Source: Asaia bogorensis (GTDB lineage: Bacteria; Pseudomonadota; Alphaproteobacteria; Acetobacterales; Acetobacteraceae). Taken from it: DNA of 64,000 bases. Made by a program: the position numbers and the translations under genes. The stretch spans positions 1 to 64,000 of the forward strand of contig CAMBRC010000004.1 in the NCBI GenBank assembly GCA_945869965.1, in the 5' to 3' direction. The notes beneath the pieces were generated by a model that worked only from the letters and a program-made list of their open reading frames with translations, had not been told where the DNA came from and searched no databases. Positions 16,062-24,454 of this stretch are shown here, in pieces (position 1 is the first letter of the stretch; the number at the start of each line of letters is the position of its first letter).

Positions 16062-17384
16062 ATGCCCCTGGACCACAACAACAGCCGCGTAACGCGCCGC
16101 CGCGTCCTCGCCACCGCCGCCGCCACCCCCGCCCTGGCCACCCCCGCCATCGCCCAGGGCGTGCTGAAGGGCACCAAGCTCACCGTCCTTGCCGGCCAAT
16201 GGTACGTGCCGCAGACCAACACCATGCTCGACGAACTCGCCGCCGAGCTCGGTCGCGATACCGGCATGGAGATCAGGATCGAGCGCTTCGCCGGTGACGA
16301 GCTGATGACCAAGACCGCCGCCGTCGTCGGCGCCGGCCGCGGCGCCGACCTCGCCGTCGGCGTCGAGTTCGACACGTACGTCTATGCCGCCAAGCTGAAC
16401 GACGTCACCGACCTCGCCGACGAGATCGGTCGCACGTATGGCGGCTGGCTCGACTCAGCCAAGGCAGCTTCAGTGGTCGGCGGCCGCTGGAAGTCCCTGC
16501 CCATCGGCCAGGCCCCGGCCGCCTGGAACTGGCGCACCGACATGTTCCGCGCCGCCGGCCTCACCAAATTCCCCGACACCTTCGCCGACCTGCTCGCCGC
16601 CGCCAAGCTGCTGCACGCCAAGGGCACCCCGATCGGCATGACCCTCGGCCACGCCTCGGGCGATGGCCGCTCCACCAACTACCCGGTCCTCTGGGCCTTC
16701 GGCGGCAAGGAATTCGAAGCCGACGGCAAGACCGTCGCCATCAACTCCCCCGGCACCCTGGCCGCCGTCGAGTGGTACAAAGAGATCTACCAACACTTCA
16801 TTCCCGGCACGACCGCCTGGCTCGACCCCGACAACAACCAGGCCTTCCTGGCCAGCAAGGTCTCCGCCACCGTCAACGTCAACACCATCTACCTCGCCTC
16901 GCGCGCCGCCGCCGCCACCGATCCGGCCCGCAAGGTGATCGTCGACAACATGGAACACGGCCAATGGCCGAGCGGCCCGGCCGGACGCTTCGCCTGCTAC
17001 AACGTCAACGTCTGGCTGCCCTTCGCCTCCAGCCCCAACAAGGCCGGCCAGCGCGAGTTCCTCAAGGCCTGGTTCAGCCGCGGCTTCCTGCCAAAATGGA
17101 CCAAGACCGGCCAGTCCTACTTCATCCCCCAGCTCGCCGGCTTCGACGCCGAGGATGTCTGGCCGACCGACCCCAAGCTGCGGATCTTCCGCGATCTGAA
17201 CAAGATCAACCGCCTGCCCGGCTACGCAGGCCCCCCCAGCCCCGCCGCCGCCGAAGCCGTCAACAAGTACATCCTGGTCGACATGTTCGCCAAAGCCTGC
17301 ACCGGCCAACTCACCCCGCGCGCCGCCGTCGACTGGGCCGAAAAGGAATACCAGCAGATCGCCCGCCGGCGCACCCGGACCTAG
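16062..17384 (+). CDS. Carbohydrate-type ABC transporter substrate-binding protein (family 1), Tat-exported
   Basis: The 440-residue protein starts at the ATG at 16062 after GAGGAG. It has a twin-arginine leader (VTRRRVLATAAATPAL) with cleavage near AIAQG. The body has family 1 (MalE/UgpB-like) features such as GGRWKSLPIG, AAWNWRTDMFRAAGL and NSPGTLAAVEWYKEIYQ. The ligand is unknown. Two MalF/MalG-type permease genes follow, but no ATPase gene is nearby, so the transporter may borrow an ATPase encoded elsewhere, as is known for some carbohydrate importers. Confidence 0.88.
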   Translation: MPLDHNNSRVTRRRVLATAAATPALATPAIAQGVLKGTKLTVLAGQWYVPQTNTMLDELAAELGRDTGMEIRIERFAGDELMTKTAAVVGAGRGADLAVGVEFDTYVYAAKLNDVTDLADEIGRTYGGWLDSAKAASVVGGRWKSLPIGQAPAAWNWRTDMFRAAGLTKFPDTFADLLAAAKLLHAKGTPIGMTLGHASGDGRSTNYPVLWAFGGKEFEADGKTVAINSPGTLAAVEWYKEIYQHFIPGTTAWLDPDNNQAFLASKVSATVNVNTIYLASRAAAATDPARKVIVDNMEHGQWPSGPAGRFACYNVNVWLPFASSPNKAGQREFLKAWFSRGFLPKWTKTGQSYFIPQLAGFDAEDVWPTDPKLRIFRDLNKINRLPGYAGPPSPAAAEAVNKYILVDMFAKACTGQLTPRAAVDWAEKEYQQIARRRTRT

Positions 17385-17480
17385 ATGCCGGCCGGGGCAC
17401 CATCGGGCGGTTGCGTCTTGTGGCAATGCCGCTGGGTATTGCCACCGCTGCTGCGCGGCCGCGGCGGGAAGGCAAGTGGA

Positions 17481-17647
17481 GAAAGGTCTTCTTTTTGTGA
17501 ACAAAAAGAAGCAAAAAAACTTTACTCGCTTGCTTCCCGTCACCCTCGGCGCATCCAGGGCCACCCGCCAATGACGGCAAGACCGCCGCCATCGCCTCTC
17601 AAACGATTAAAGTTTTTTTGCTTCTTTTTGTTCACAAAAAGAAGACT
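17481..17647. repeat. Inward-facing pair of family H hairpin repeats
   Basis: The 308-bp gap between the binding-protein gene and the first permease gene contains two hairpins (17488-17511 plus orientation, 17621-17644 inverted), each with the CAAAAAAACTTTA-type tail pointing inward. The sequence between them is unlike that in the other pairs. Because the pair lies inside a plus-strand operon, it could attenuate the permease genes relative to the binding protein. Confidence 0.9.
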
Positions 17648-17692
17648 TCCTTCCCCATGCCATGCCAAGCCTTCGCCCGGACAAGCCCTGAC

Positions 17693-18619
17693 ATGCCCAA
17701 CGTGATCGCGCCGGCCCGGGTGGTCCGGCGCAGCCTCCTGACCGACCTGATCGACAACGAGAAATCGCTCGGCTACCTGCTGGTGGCCCCGGTTGTCATC
17801 CTGTTGCTGGCGCTGGTGGCCTATCCGTTCTGCGTCGCCATCGGCTACGCCCTGACCGACCGCACCCTGGCCGACCCCGGCGTCTTCGTCGGCCTGGAAA
17901 ACTTCGAGCTGCTCTGGGAAAACCAGATCTACCGTCAAACGTTGCGCAACACCTTCATCTTCACCGCGGGATCGGTCACCCTCCGCCTCGTCCTCGGCGT
18001 CGGCCTCGCCCTGCTGCTGAACGAAAGCTTCCGCTTCCGCCGTGCCGTTCGCGCCGCCATCCTGCTCCCCTGGATCGTGCCGACGGTGCTGGGCACCATG
18101 GCCTGGCTCTGGCTGTTCAACCCGAACTTCTCGGTGCTGAATTACATGCTCGTCGAGTCCGGCCTGATGAAGGTCGGCTTCAACTGGCTGACCAACCCCG
18201 ATCTGGCCCTGTTCTCCGTGCTGTTGGTCAATGCCTGGCGCGGCGTCCCGTTCATGGCCATCACCGTGCTGGCCGGGCTGCAGGCGATCCCGCAGGACCT
18301 CTACGACGCCTCCTCGATCGACGGTGCCGGCAAGCTGCAACGCTTCCTCTATGTGACCCTGCCGCTGGTCATGCCGGTCCTGCTGACCGCGCTGGTCCTC
18401 TCGATCATCTGGACCTTCTCGGATTTCGGCATCGTCTATGGCCTGACCAAGGGCGGCCCGATGAACGCCACCCATGTGCTGGCGACATTGAGCTACCAGA
18501 CCGGCCTGGCCAGCGGCCAGATCGGCGAGGGTGCCGCGATCTCGCTCACCATGCTGCCGGTGCTGCTGGTGCTGATCATCTGGCAGTTGCGGCGCATCCG
18601 CCGCAGCACCGTGGTTTAG
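17693..18619 (+). CDS. Carbohydrate-type ABC transporter permease (MalF/UgpA-like)
   Basis: The 308-residue membrane protein has about six transmembrane helices, beginning LGYLLVAPVVILLLALVAYP, and the EAA loop (LYDASSIDGAGKLQRFLYVTLPL) that docks on the ATPase. It pairs with the next gene, 9 nt away. The ATG at 17693 is preferred. An in-frame ATG at 17657 exists, and still longer readings run into the hairpin repeat and give a lysine-rich artefact. Confidence 0.85.
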   Translation: MPNVIAPARVVRRSLLTDLIDNEKSLGYLLVAPVVILLLALVAYPFCVAIGYALTDRTLADPGVFVGLENFELLWENQIYRQTLRNTFIFTAGSVTLRLVLGVGLALLLNESFRFRRAVRAAILLPWIVPTVLGTMAWLWLFNPNFSVLNYMLVESGLMKVGFNWLTNPDLALFSVLLVNAWRGVPFMAITVLAGLQAIPQDLYDASSIDGAGKLQRFLYVTLPLVMPVLLTALVLSIIWTFSDFGIVYGLTKGGPMNATHVLATLSYQTGLASGQIGEGAAISLTMLPVLLVLIIWQLRRIRRSTVV

Positions 18620-18628
18620 GGGCGGACG

Positions 18629-19501
18629 ATGAGTGTGACACTCGGCTCCGGCGCACCGCGCTCGTACTACCCGCGGATGGAGCGGGCGCTCTTCATCTGG
18701 GCGCCGCTGGCCTTCTTCATGGTCTTCCTGGTGGGCCCGTTCTACTGGATGCTGATCACCGCGCTGAAGCCGGATTCCGAGCTGTACGACGGCAGCAAGA
18801 GCCCGCTCTACGTCGCCAACCCGTCGCTCGATCACTTCCTCTATCTGTTCCAGAAGACCGACTTCGTCACCTGGGTCAACAACACCATGCTGGTGGCCAC
18901 CCTGTCGACCGCGATCGCGCTGGTCCTGGGGGTCCCCTGCGGCTACGCGCTGGCCCGGCTGCGCTTCCGCGGCTCGGAATTCGTCGGCACCGCCATCTTC
19001 GTGACCTACCTGGTGCCGAGCAGCCTGCTGTTCATCCCGATGGTCGAGGTGATGGGCAGCATCGGCATGGACGACAACATCTGGGCGCTGGTGATCGTCT
19101 ATCCCACCTTCCTGGTCCCCTTCGTCGCCTGGCTGATGAGCGGCTATTTCCGCACCATCCCCACCGAACTGGAGGAATGCGCCCGCATCGACGGCCTCAC
19201 CCGCCTGGGCGCCATGATCCGCATCGCCCTCCCGCTGGCCCGCCCCGGCATCCTCTCGGCGGGGATCTTCTCATTCACCCTGTCATGGAATGAATTCATC
19301 TACGCCCTGACCCTGGTCACCGCCAGCAGCGAACGAACCATCCCGGTCGGCGTGCTGGTCCAACTAACCCGGGCGGATTTCTACTTCTGGGGGCCGCTGA
19401 TGGCCGGTGCCCTGCTCGGCTCGGTGCCGGTGGCGCTTGTCTACTCGTTCTTCGTCGACCAATACGCCTCCGGCCTCACTGCGGGCGGGGTCAAGGGCTG
19501 A
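18629..19501 (+). CDS. Carbohydrate-type ABC transporter permease (MalG/UgpE-like)
   Basis: The 290-residue permease has the MalG pattern: a first helix then FYWMLITALKPDSELY, the core helices, and an EAA loop with ELEECARIDGLTRLGAMIRIALPLARPG. It completes the membrane part of the importer begun at 16062. A family H hairpin begins 8 nt after the stop, and no ATPase gene follows. The ligand is not evident. Confidence 0.88.
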   Translation: MSVTLGSGAPRSYYPRMERALFIWAPLAFFMVFLVGPFYWMLITALKPDSELYDGSKSPLYVANPSLDHFLYLFQKTDFVTWVNNTMLVATLSTAIALVLGVPCGYALARLRFRGSEFVGTAIFVTYLVPSSLLFIPMVEVMGSIGMDDNIWALVIVYPTFLVPFVAWLMSGYFRTIPTELEECARIDGLTRLGAMIRIALPLARPGILSAGIFSFTLSWNEFIYALTLVTASSERTIPVGVLVQLTRADFYFWGPLMAGALLGSVPVALVYSFFVDQYASGLTAGGVKG

Positions 19502-19504
19502 AGC

Positions 19505-19550
19505 GAGCCTTCTTTTTGTGAACAAAAAGAAGCAAAAAAACTTCATCCGT
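19505..19550 (+). repeat. Family H hairpin repeat, single copy
   Basis: The hairpin (19509-19532, arms CTTCTTTTTGT and ACAAAAAGAAG) follows the permease stop by 8 nt in sense orientation, with the usual CAAAAAAACTTCATCC tail. No inverted partner lies within 200 bp. Confidence 0.85.
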
Positions 19551-19687
19551 TCGCCCTCGTAGGGTGAAATGCGCTTTGGCATTCCACCATTTCTCCCCCC
19601 CACCGTCATCCTGAGCAAAGCGAAGGACCCACGCTTTTTCCTTCCGCCATTCTCCGTAAAAAAACCTCGAAACTTAGATAAATTTCC

Positions 19688-19716
19688 TTGCGCCCTCATT
19701 CTCCGTCTGTTAGTAT
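19688..19716 (+). promoter_or_regulatory. Promoter of small-protein gene family, copy A
   Basis: TTGCGC (19688-19693), a 17-nt spacer and TAGTAT (19711-19716) form a near-consensus sigma-70 promoter. The -10 box ends 4 nt before the ATG at 19721, so any transcript would be leaderless. Copies B and C show the same spacing. Confidence 0.5.
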
Positions 19717-19720
19717 GCCG

Positions 19721-20212
19721 ATGAATTAACGAGCAACCAACCCCTCTGGGCGCCCTACGCGCTCCCGGCGCCCCTTCGGGGGCAGGTCGGACACGCACGT
19801 CCGCCGCCCTGCACGCCTTGATCGCGGCCATCTTCGCCCGCATTTTCGCCCGCCTGGAACAGATCCTCCTGCTCTGGCAGGCCGGCACCCTTGTCCCGCT
19901 GCCCCCCGCCTCCTGCTTGGCAAAGCCCCCCCGCTCAGCAAAGCCCCCCCGCGTCCTGCCTCCCGCCGTTCACCGCGCCATCAGGCATCCGCGCGCCATC
20001 CCAGCGCCCGCAGCGCTCATCCGCGCGCTCAAACAGACCACCCCTGCCGCGCAACCCCGGCGCGCAACCAGCTTACGCCGCCACCCGCGCCCCAATCCCC
20101 GTCCGCGCCCGCAACCGGCGCATGACCCGCCGCCGGCGCCGCCGTCCCATCCCCACCGAACCTCCCAGCGAGGTTGCACAAGCATGTCCCTATAATTACG
20201 ATATCGTATTAA
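19721..20212 (+). pseudogene. Small-protein family (SLHALI/FGRLEQ), copy A, frameshifted
   Basis: This is a damaged relative of the gene at 61664-62164. The recognisable core (LHALIAAIFARIFARLEQILLLWQAG, read from about 19806) follows the same proline/arginine-rich run and ends with the family tail, here ITISY (stop at 20210-20212). The only ATG (19721) is one nucleotide out of frame with the core, and the tail is in another frame than the core, so at least two frameshifts have occurred. A TTG at 19818 could start a 125-residue remnant. Function is unknown. The following 234 bases before the permease gene hold only a short hairpin. Confidence 0.6.
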
Positions 20213-20400
20213 ACGTACCTCCCCATACGCCCCCTCGCCCAACTCCTGACACCCAGGTTACAGTTGACTAAACATAAGGTTGTCATAGCTGCGATTCGTG
20301 GTATGCGCAGCCAAGCGGCAATCGACACGCAGCGGTTGGGACCCGGGTGACATCATCCGGCGGAAAGGGGCTTATGGGTGAGCCAGCAGTGGCATCCGCA

Positions 20401-20422
20401 GCCGGCCGGGCGATCGGCCGGC
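20401..20422. other. Short GC hairpin upstream of an ABC permease gene
   Basis: GCCGGCC (20401-20407) can pair with GGCCGGC (20416-20422) about 25 nt before the permease start codon. It could lie in the 5' leader and affect translation, or be incidental in GC-rich DNA. The rest of 20213-20446 shows no gene. Confidence 0.3.
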
Positions 20423-20446
20423 CTGCTATAGTAGACGCCTGACGCG

Positions 20447-21463
20447 ATGGATCGCCCGGGTCGTGCATTCCTGCGCTTGATCGGACTTGCGGCATTCGTG
20501 CTCCTGGTCTTTATCGTGCTCAGCTTCATGCTGCTCAAGCTGGGTGCCGCACCGACCGTCGTGCTGCTCGGCGGGCCCGACGGAGTCGGCGACGACCGCA
20601 CCCTTCTGGCCATCGATTACGGCCTGAACCAGCCGGCGATCATCCAACTGGTCCGCTATGCCGCCCGCACCCTGACCGGCGAGTTCGGCCGCTCCTGGCT
20701 GTCCGGCGACCCTGTCCTCGGCGAGTTGCTCGCCCGCCTGCCCGCCACCCTGGAACTGATGATCTATGCCCTCCTGCTCGGCGCCTTGATCGGCGTGCCC
20801 CTCGGCGTCGCCGCCGCCTTTAACCGAGACGGCCCGGAGGACCGCACCGTCCGCGGCGCCGGCCTCCTGGGCGAGGCGATGCCGGCCTTCCTGATCGCCC
20901 TGCTGCTGCTGCTGGTGTTCTACCGCTGGCTCGACATCGCCCCGGCCCCGTCCGGCCGGATCAGCGTCGTGCTCACCCCGCCGCCTGCCTTCACCGGCAG
21001 CTACTTCATCGACGCCATCCTGACCCAGGACTCCATCGCCGCCCGCTCGGCCCTCGGCCAGTTGATCCTGCCGACACTCGCCCTCGCCCTTTTGGTTGCC
21101 AGCGCCCTGACCCTGCACGTCCGTGGCGCCATTCTGGCCCAGCTCCATACCGCCCATTTCGCCTATGCCCGGGCCCAGGGCATGTCGCGCGACATGCTGA
21201 CCGCGATCGCCATGCGCGGTGCAGCGCCCACCATCTGGGCGGCGTTCTGCGCCCAGTTCACAACGCTGATCGGCACCACCGCCGTGGTCGAGCACGTCTT
21301 CGCCTGGGGCGGCGTCGGCCAGTACGGCATCGATGCCATGGTCAAGGCCGACTTCGCCGCGGTCCAGGGCTTCATCCTGCTATGCGGCGCCTTCGCCGTG
21401 CTGATCCACCTGCTGCACGGCGCCGCCCGCCGTGTGGCGCGCCTGCGGATTCGCCGCGCATGA
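20447..21463 (+). CDS. Dipeptide-type ABC transporter permease (DppB-like), divergent
   Basis: The 338-residue membrane protein has DppB order: one helix (FVLLVFIVLSFMLLKLG), a periplasmic loop with LTGEFGRSWLSGDPVLGELLARLPATLEL, then the membrane core with an EAA-type loop (HFAYARAQGMSRDMLTAIAMRGAAP). The N-terminal region is more divergent than in its counterpart at 13118. It is the first of four overlapping genes that lack a binding-protein gene. The start at 20447 lies in the only clear frame; the stop overlaps the next start (ATGA). Confidence 0.8.
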   Translation: MDRPGRAFLRLIGLAAFVLLVFIVLSFMLLKLGAAPTVVLLGGPDGVGDDRTLLAIDYGLNQPAIIQLVRYAARTLTGEFGRSWLSGDPVLGELLARLPATLELMIYALLLGALIGVPLGVAAAFNRDGPEDRTVRGAGLLGEAMPAFLIALLLLLVFYRWLDIAPAPSGRISVVLTPPPAFTGSYFIDAILTQDSIAARSALGQLILPTLALALLVASALTLHVRGAILAQLHTAHFAYARAQGMSRDMLTAIAMRGAAPTIWAAFCAQFTTLIGTTAVVEHVFAWGGVGQYGIDAMVKADFAAVQGFILLCGAFAVLIHLLHGAARRVARLRIRRA

Positions 21464-22338
21464 TGCGCCCCCTGCTCGCCGCCCTCCGCGCCCTGCCGCG
21501 GCGCAGCCTGGCGGTGACCTTCGGCCTGTTGATCCTGGCCGCCTTCGCCGTGGCTCTTCTCGCGCGCCCGGTCGCCTGGCCGTACGGGCCCGAAACGGTG
21601 GATGCCCAACGCATCCTGACCGCCCCGTCGCTAGTTCATCCGCTCGGCACCGATGCCGCCGGACGCGACGTCTTCGCCCGCGTGGTCGACGGCACCCGCT
21701 ATGCCTTCGCCGTACCGCTGGCCGCCCTGCTGCTCGGCATCGGCCTCGGCGCGCCGGCGGGATTGCTGGCCGGGTTGTTCGGCGGCATTGCCGACCGGGC
21801 GCTGCGTCAGTTTCTCCTGGCAATTGGCTTCATCCCACCGCTGTTGCTCGCCCTCGCCCTGGTCGCCGCGATGGGCCCGTCCTTGCGCCATGTCGTGCTC
21901 ACCCTCGGCCTGCTGGAGGCGGCCTTCTTCGCCCGTGCCATGCGCGACCAGGTACGCGCCATGCACGACAGCGGCTTCATCGAAGGCGCGGTGGCCGCCG
22001 GCAATTCGTTGCCGCGGCTGGTGCTGGCGCATCTGCTGCCCAACACCTTGGCCGGCATCGCCGCCGAACTGCCGCGCCGCGCCGCCTGGGCACTCGGCAC
22101 GCTCGCGGTGATGGGCTTCGTCGGCATCGGCACCGCCGCCGATGCCACCGAGTGGGGAGCGATGGTGCGCGAAGGCGTCGAGCGGATGTATGCCGGCCAG
22201 TGGTGGCTGGCGATCTTCCCCGGCCTGGCGCTGCTGGCGCTCGGCTTCGGATTGCAACTGCTGGCCGCCGGAATCGCCGACCTGACCCGGCGCAACCCGG
22301 CCTTCCTCGCCGGTGCCCTGGCCGAGGGGCCACGCTGA
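21460..22338 (+). CDS. Dipeptide-type ABC transporter permease (DppC-like), divergent
   Basis: The 292-residue permease has the DppC landmarks LVHPLGTDAAGRDVFARVVDGTRY and an EAA-like loop (SGFIEGAVAAGNSLPRLVLAHLLPNT), with about six helices. It starts at ATG 21460 overlapping the previous stop and ends with TGATG overlapping the ATPase start. The membrane part of this transporter looks intact, unlike its ATPases. Confidence 0.82.
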   Translation: MMRPLLAALRALPRRSLAVTFGLLILAAFAVALLARPVAWPYGPETVDAQRILTAPSLVHPLGTDAAGRDVFARVVDGTRYAFAVPLAALLLGIGLGAPAGLLAGLFGGIADRALRQFLLAIGFIPPLLLALALVAAMGPSLRHVVLTLGLLEAAFFARAMRDQVRAMHDSGFIEGAVAAGNSLPRLVLAHLLPNTLAGIAAELPRRAAWALGTLAVMGFVGIGTAADATEWGAMVREGVERMYAGQWWLAIFPGLALLALGFGLQLLAAGIADLTRRNPAFLAGALAEGPR

Positions 22339-23285
22339 TGCTGCTGGACATCCAGGACCTGCGCGTCGATCGCTCCACCAACGCGAATGCCCAGGCTTTG
22401 GCAGGCGTGTCGTTCCGCGTCGTCAAGGGTCGCATCCTCGGCCTGGTGGGCGAGCACAAAGCGGGAAAATCGCTGACCGCCAGTGCCATCCTCGGCCTGT
22501 TGCAACCGCCGGCCCGGGTGGTCGGCGGCCGCGCCTTGTTCGAGGGCCAGGACCTGCTGCGCATGTCGGACGCCGACCTGACCCGGGTGCGCGGCGCCCG
22601 CATCGGCTTCGTGGTCCAGTCCGGCCACACCACGCTCGACCCCAACACCCGTGTCGGTGCCCAGTTGGTGCGCGCCCAGAGCGTCCACCGGCCCATCGTC
22701 GCTGCCGAGGCCGCCTGGCGGGCCGAGACCATCATGTCGTCCATGGGCATCCCCGAGCCCCGGCTGCGTGCCGAAGCCTGGCCGCACGAGCTGACCCCGG
22801 CCACCGTCCAACGAGTGGTCATCGCCCTCGCCTTGATCAACGAGCCGCAACTGCTGATCGCCGATGAACCGACCGCCGGGCTGGACATCACCACCCAGGT
22901 GCAGATCCTCGACCTGCTCTACATGGAACTGCGGCGCCGGCGCATCGGCGGCGTACTGATCACCCGCGACCTCGGCGTGGTCGCCCAGTACTGCGACGAT
23001 GTCGGCGTGCTCTATGCCGGCCAGGTGGTGGAACAGGGCCCGGTGACCCAGGTTTTCGCCCGCCCGGCCCATCCCTTCACCCGCGCCATGCTGGCCACCA
23101 TGCCCGAGCGCCTGGCGATCGCCGGCGATCGGAGTTTCGGCGGGGCGCTGCCGCCCGCCGCCCAGGGCTGTTCGTACCAGCCGCGCTGTGGCGAGGCCAC
23201 CGAGCGCTGCGCCGTGGCGCCGCCGTTGGTGGGTGCCGGCGTGCATGCGGCGCGTTGCCATTTTGCGCGCTTTGGTGCCGCATGA
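22338..23285 (+). CDS. Dipeptide-type ABC ATP-binding protein with degenerate motifs (DppD-like)
   Basis: The 315-residue protein aligns along its whole length with DppD/OppD, including the cysteine-bearing tail CSYQPRCGEATERCAV. Walker A survives (GEHKAGKS, residues 38-45) and so does Walker B (LLIADEPTAGLD). The ABC signature, normally LSGGxxQR, reads LTPATVQR (152-159), and the H-loop His is Arg210 (LITRDLGVV, where LITHDLGVV is usual). Both changes are expected to cripple ATP hydrolysis. The frame is open, so this is an eroded or repurposed subunit, not an obvious pseudogene. Confidence 0.75.
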   Translation: MLLDIQDLRVDRSTNANAQALAGVSFRVVKGRILGLVGEHKAGKSLTASAILGLLQPPARVVGGRALFEGQDLLRMSDADLTRVRGARIGFVVQSGHTTLDPNTRVGAQLVRAQSVHRPIVAAEAAWRAETIMSSMGIPEPRLRAEAWPHELTPATVQRVVIALALINEPQLLIADEPTAGLDITTQVQILDLLYMELRRRRIGGVLITRDLGVVAQYCDDVGVLYAGQVVEQGPVTQVFARPAHPFTRAMLATMPERLAIAGDRSFGGALPPAAQGCSYQPRCGEATERCAVAPPLVGAGVHAARCHFARFGAA

Positions 23286-24256
23286 CGGTCGTCGCCGAAC
23301 TGCGTCGCGCCTCGGTGCGACTGGGCCAAGGCGATGCCCAGGTGCCTGCGCTGACCTGGATCGACCTGCAAATCGCACAAGGCTAGATCGTCGGTGTGGT
23401 GGGGGAGGCTGGCGCCGGCAAGTCCACCCTGGCCCGCGCCCTGTTGCGCCTGGTCGCGATCGAGGACGGCGCGGTTCTGCTGGAAGGGGAGGACATCTCC
23501 ACCCTGCCGGAGCGCCGGTTGCGCCGGCTGCGCGGCCGGATGACGATGGTGTTCCGCAATCCACTGGCGGTGCTGAACCCGCGCATGACCGTGCGGGCGT
23601 TGCTGGAAGAGCCGCTGCGGCTGCATACCAAGATGACAGCGGCGGAGCGGCGCACGGTGGTCGATGCCTTGGCCGAGCGGTTGCGGCTGCGCCCCGGCGA
23701 GGTCGCCTTGCGCCCAGCGGATCTTTCGATCGACCGGTTGCAGCTGGTGAGCCTCGGCCGGGCGATCGTCACCCGGCCGGCGTTGCTGGTGCTGGATGAG
23801 CCGACGCGGGAGATGGACATGGCCGCCGCGGCGCAGTTCCTGAGTCTGTTGGCCGAACTGCGCGATGCGTCCGACATGGCGATCGTGCTGATCAGCCACG
23901 ATATCGCCGCGGTGCAGCCGGTGGCCGACCGTATCGCCGTGCTTTATCTCGGCGAAATCGTCGAGGAAGGCAGCACCGCCGACCTGCTGCGCGATGCCCT
24001 GCACCCCTATACCCAAGCCCTGCTCTCCGCCCACCTGCCGGCCGATCCAACCCGGCGCGGCCGCCGCATCCGCCTGCGCGGTGAAGCGCCGCAACCTGAA
24101 GACCGCACCCCCGGCTGCGGCTTTGCCCCACGCTGCCCAATCGCCGAAAATCGATGCCGCAGCGGAGCACCGACGCCAAACCAAGTGGGCGCAGACCGCC
24201 GTGTCGCCTGCTTGCGGGTACTCGAAGGCAGCAGCCGGATTCCGTTGTCGCGGTGA
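23282..24256 (+). pseudogene. Dipeptide-type ABC ATP-binding protein (DppF-like) interrupted by in-frame TAG
   Basis: Reading starts at ATG 23282, overlapping the previous stop, and gives 34 codons of normal ATPase N-terminus before TAG at 23384-23386. The same frame then continues with IVGVVGEAGAGKSTLARALL (Walker A) through Walker B VLDEPTREMD, the intact H-loop SHD and the cysteine-rich tail CGFAPRCPIAENRC. The ABC signature is also altered (LSIDRLQ for LSGGQRQ). TAG normally ends genes in this window, so suppression is unlikely. A GTG at 23396 could restart just after the stop, but Walker A would lie only about 5 residues inside. Confidence 0.75.
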
Positions 24257-24261
24257 ACGAA

Positions 24262-24450
24262 GCAAGGCCGAGGCTTTGCCCCAGACCCCACCAGGGTCCG
24301 AGACCCTGGACCTCGACCCTTAAGCGCCTTGGGCTAGGGGGCCATCGAGGCCGTGGGGAAGGCGTCGATGGCCCTCTAGCCCAAGGCGCCTCAACGGGTG
24401 GGGTCTGGGGCCGCCGGCCCCAGCGGGTCCAGGGCAGAGCCCTGGCCTTT
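24262..24450. repeat. Composite palindromic intergenic repeat, family P, copy 2
   Basis: This copy, inverted relative to the one at 155-340, again fills a convergent junction (ATPase remnant and acyl-CoA dehydrogenase). The inner arms (about 24321-24348 and 24365-24393) share TAAGCGCCTT...CATCGA with copy 1 but differ inside, with most differences matched on both arms, so the pairing is preserved. The outer modules include GGGGCCGCCGGCCCC and GGTCCAGGGCAGAGCCCTGG. Confidence 0.85.
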
Positions 24451-24454
24451 CTTC

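Noticed and set aside
23384-23386. TAG as a recoded sense codon (pyrrolysine or suppressor)
   Set aside because: TAG ends other good genes here (for example 345-347 and 24455-24457), and the host gene is already eroded, so a nonsense mutation is simpler.
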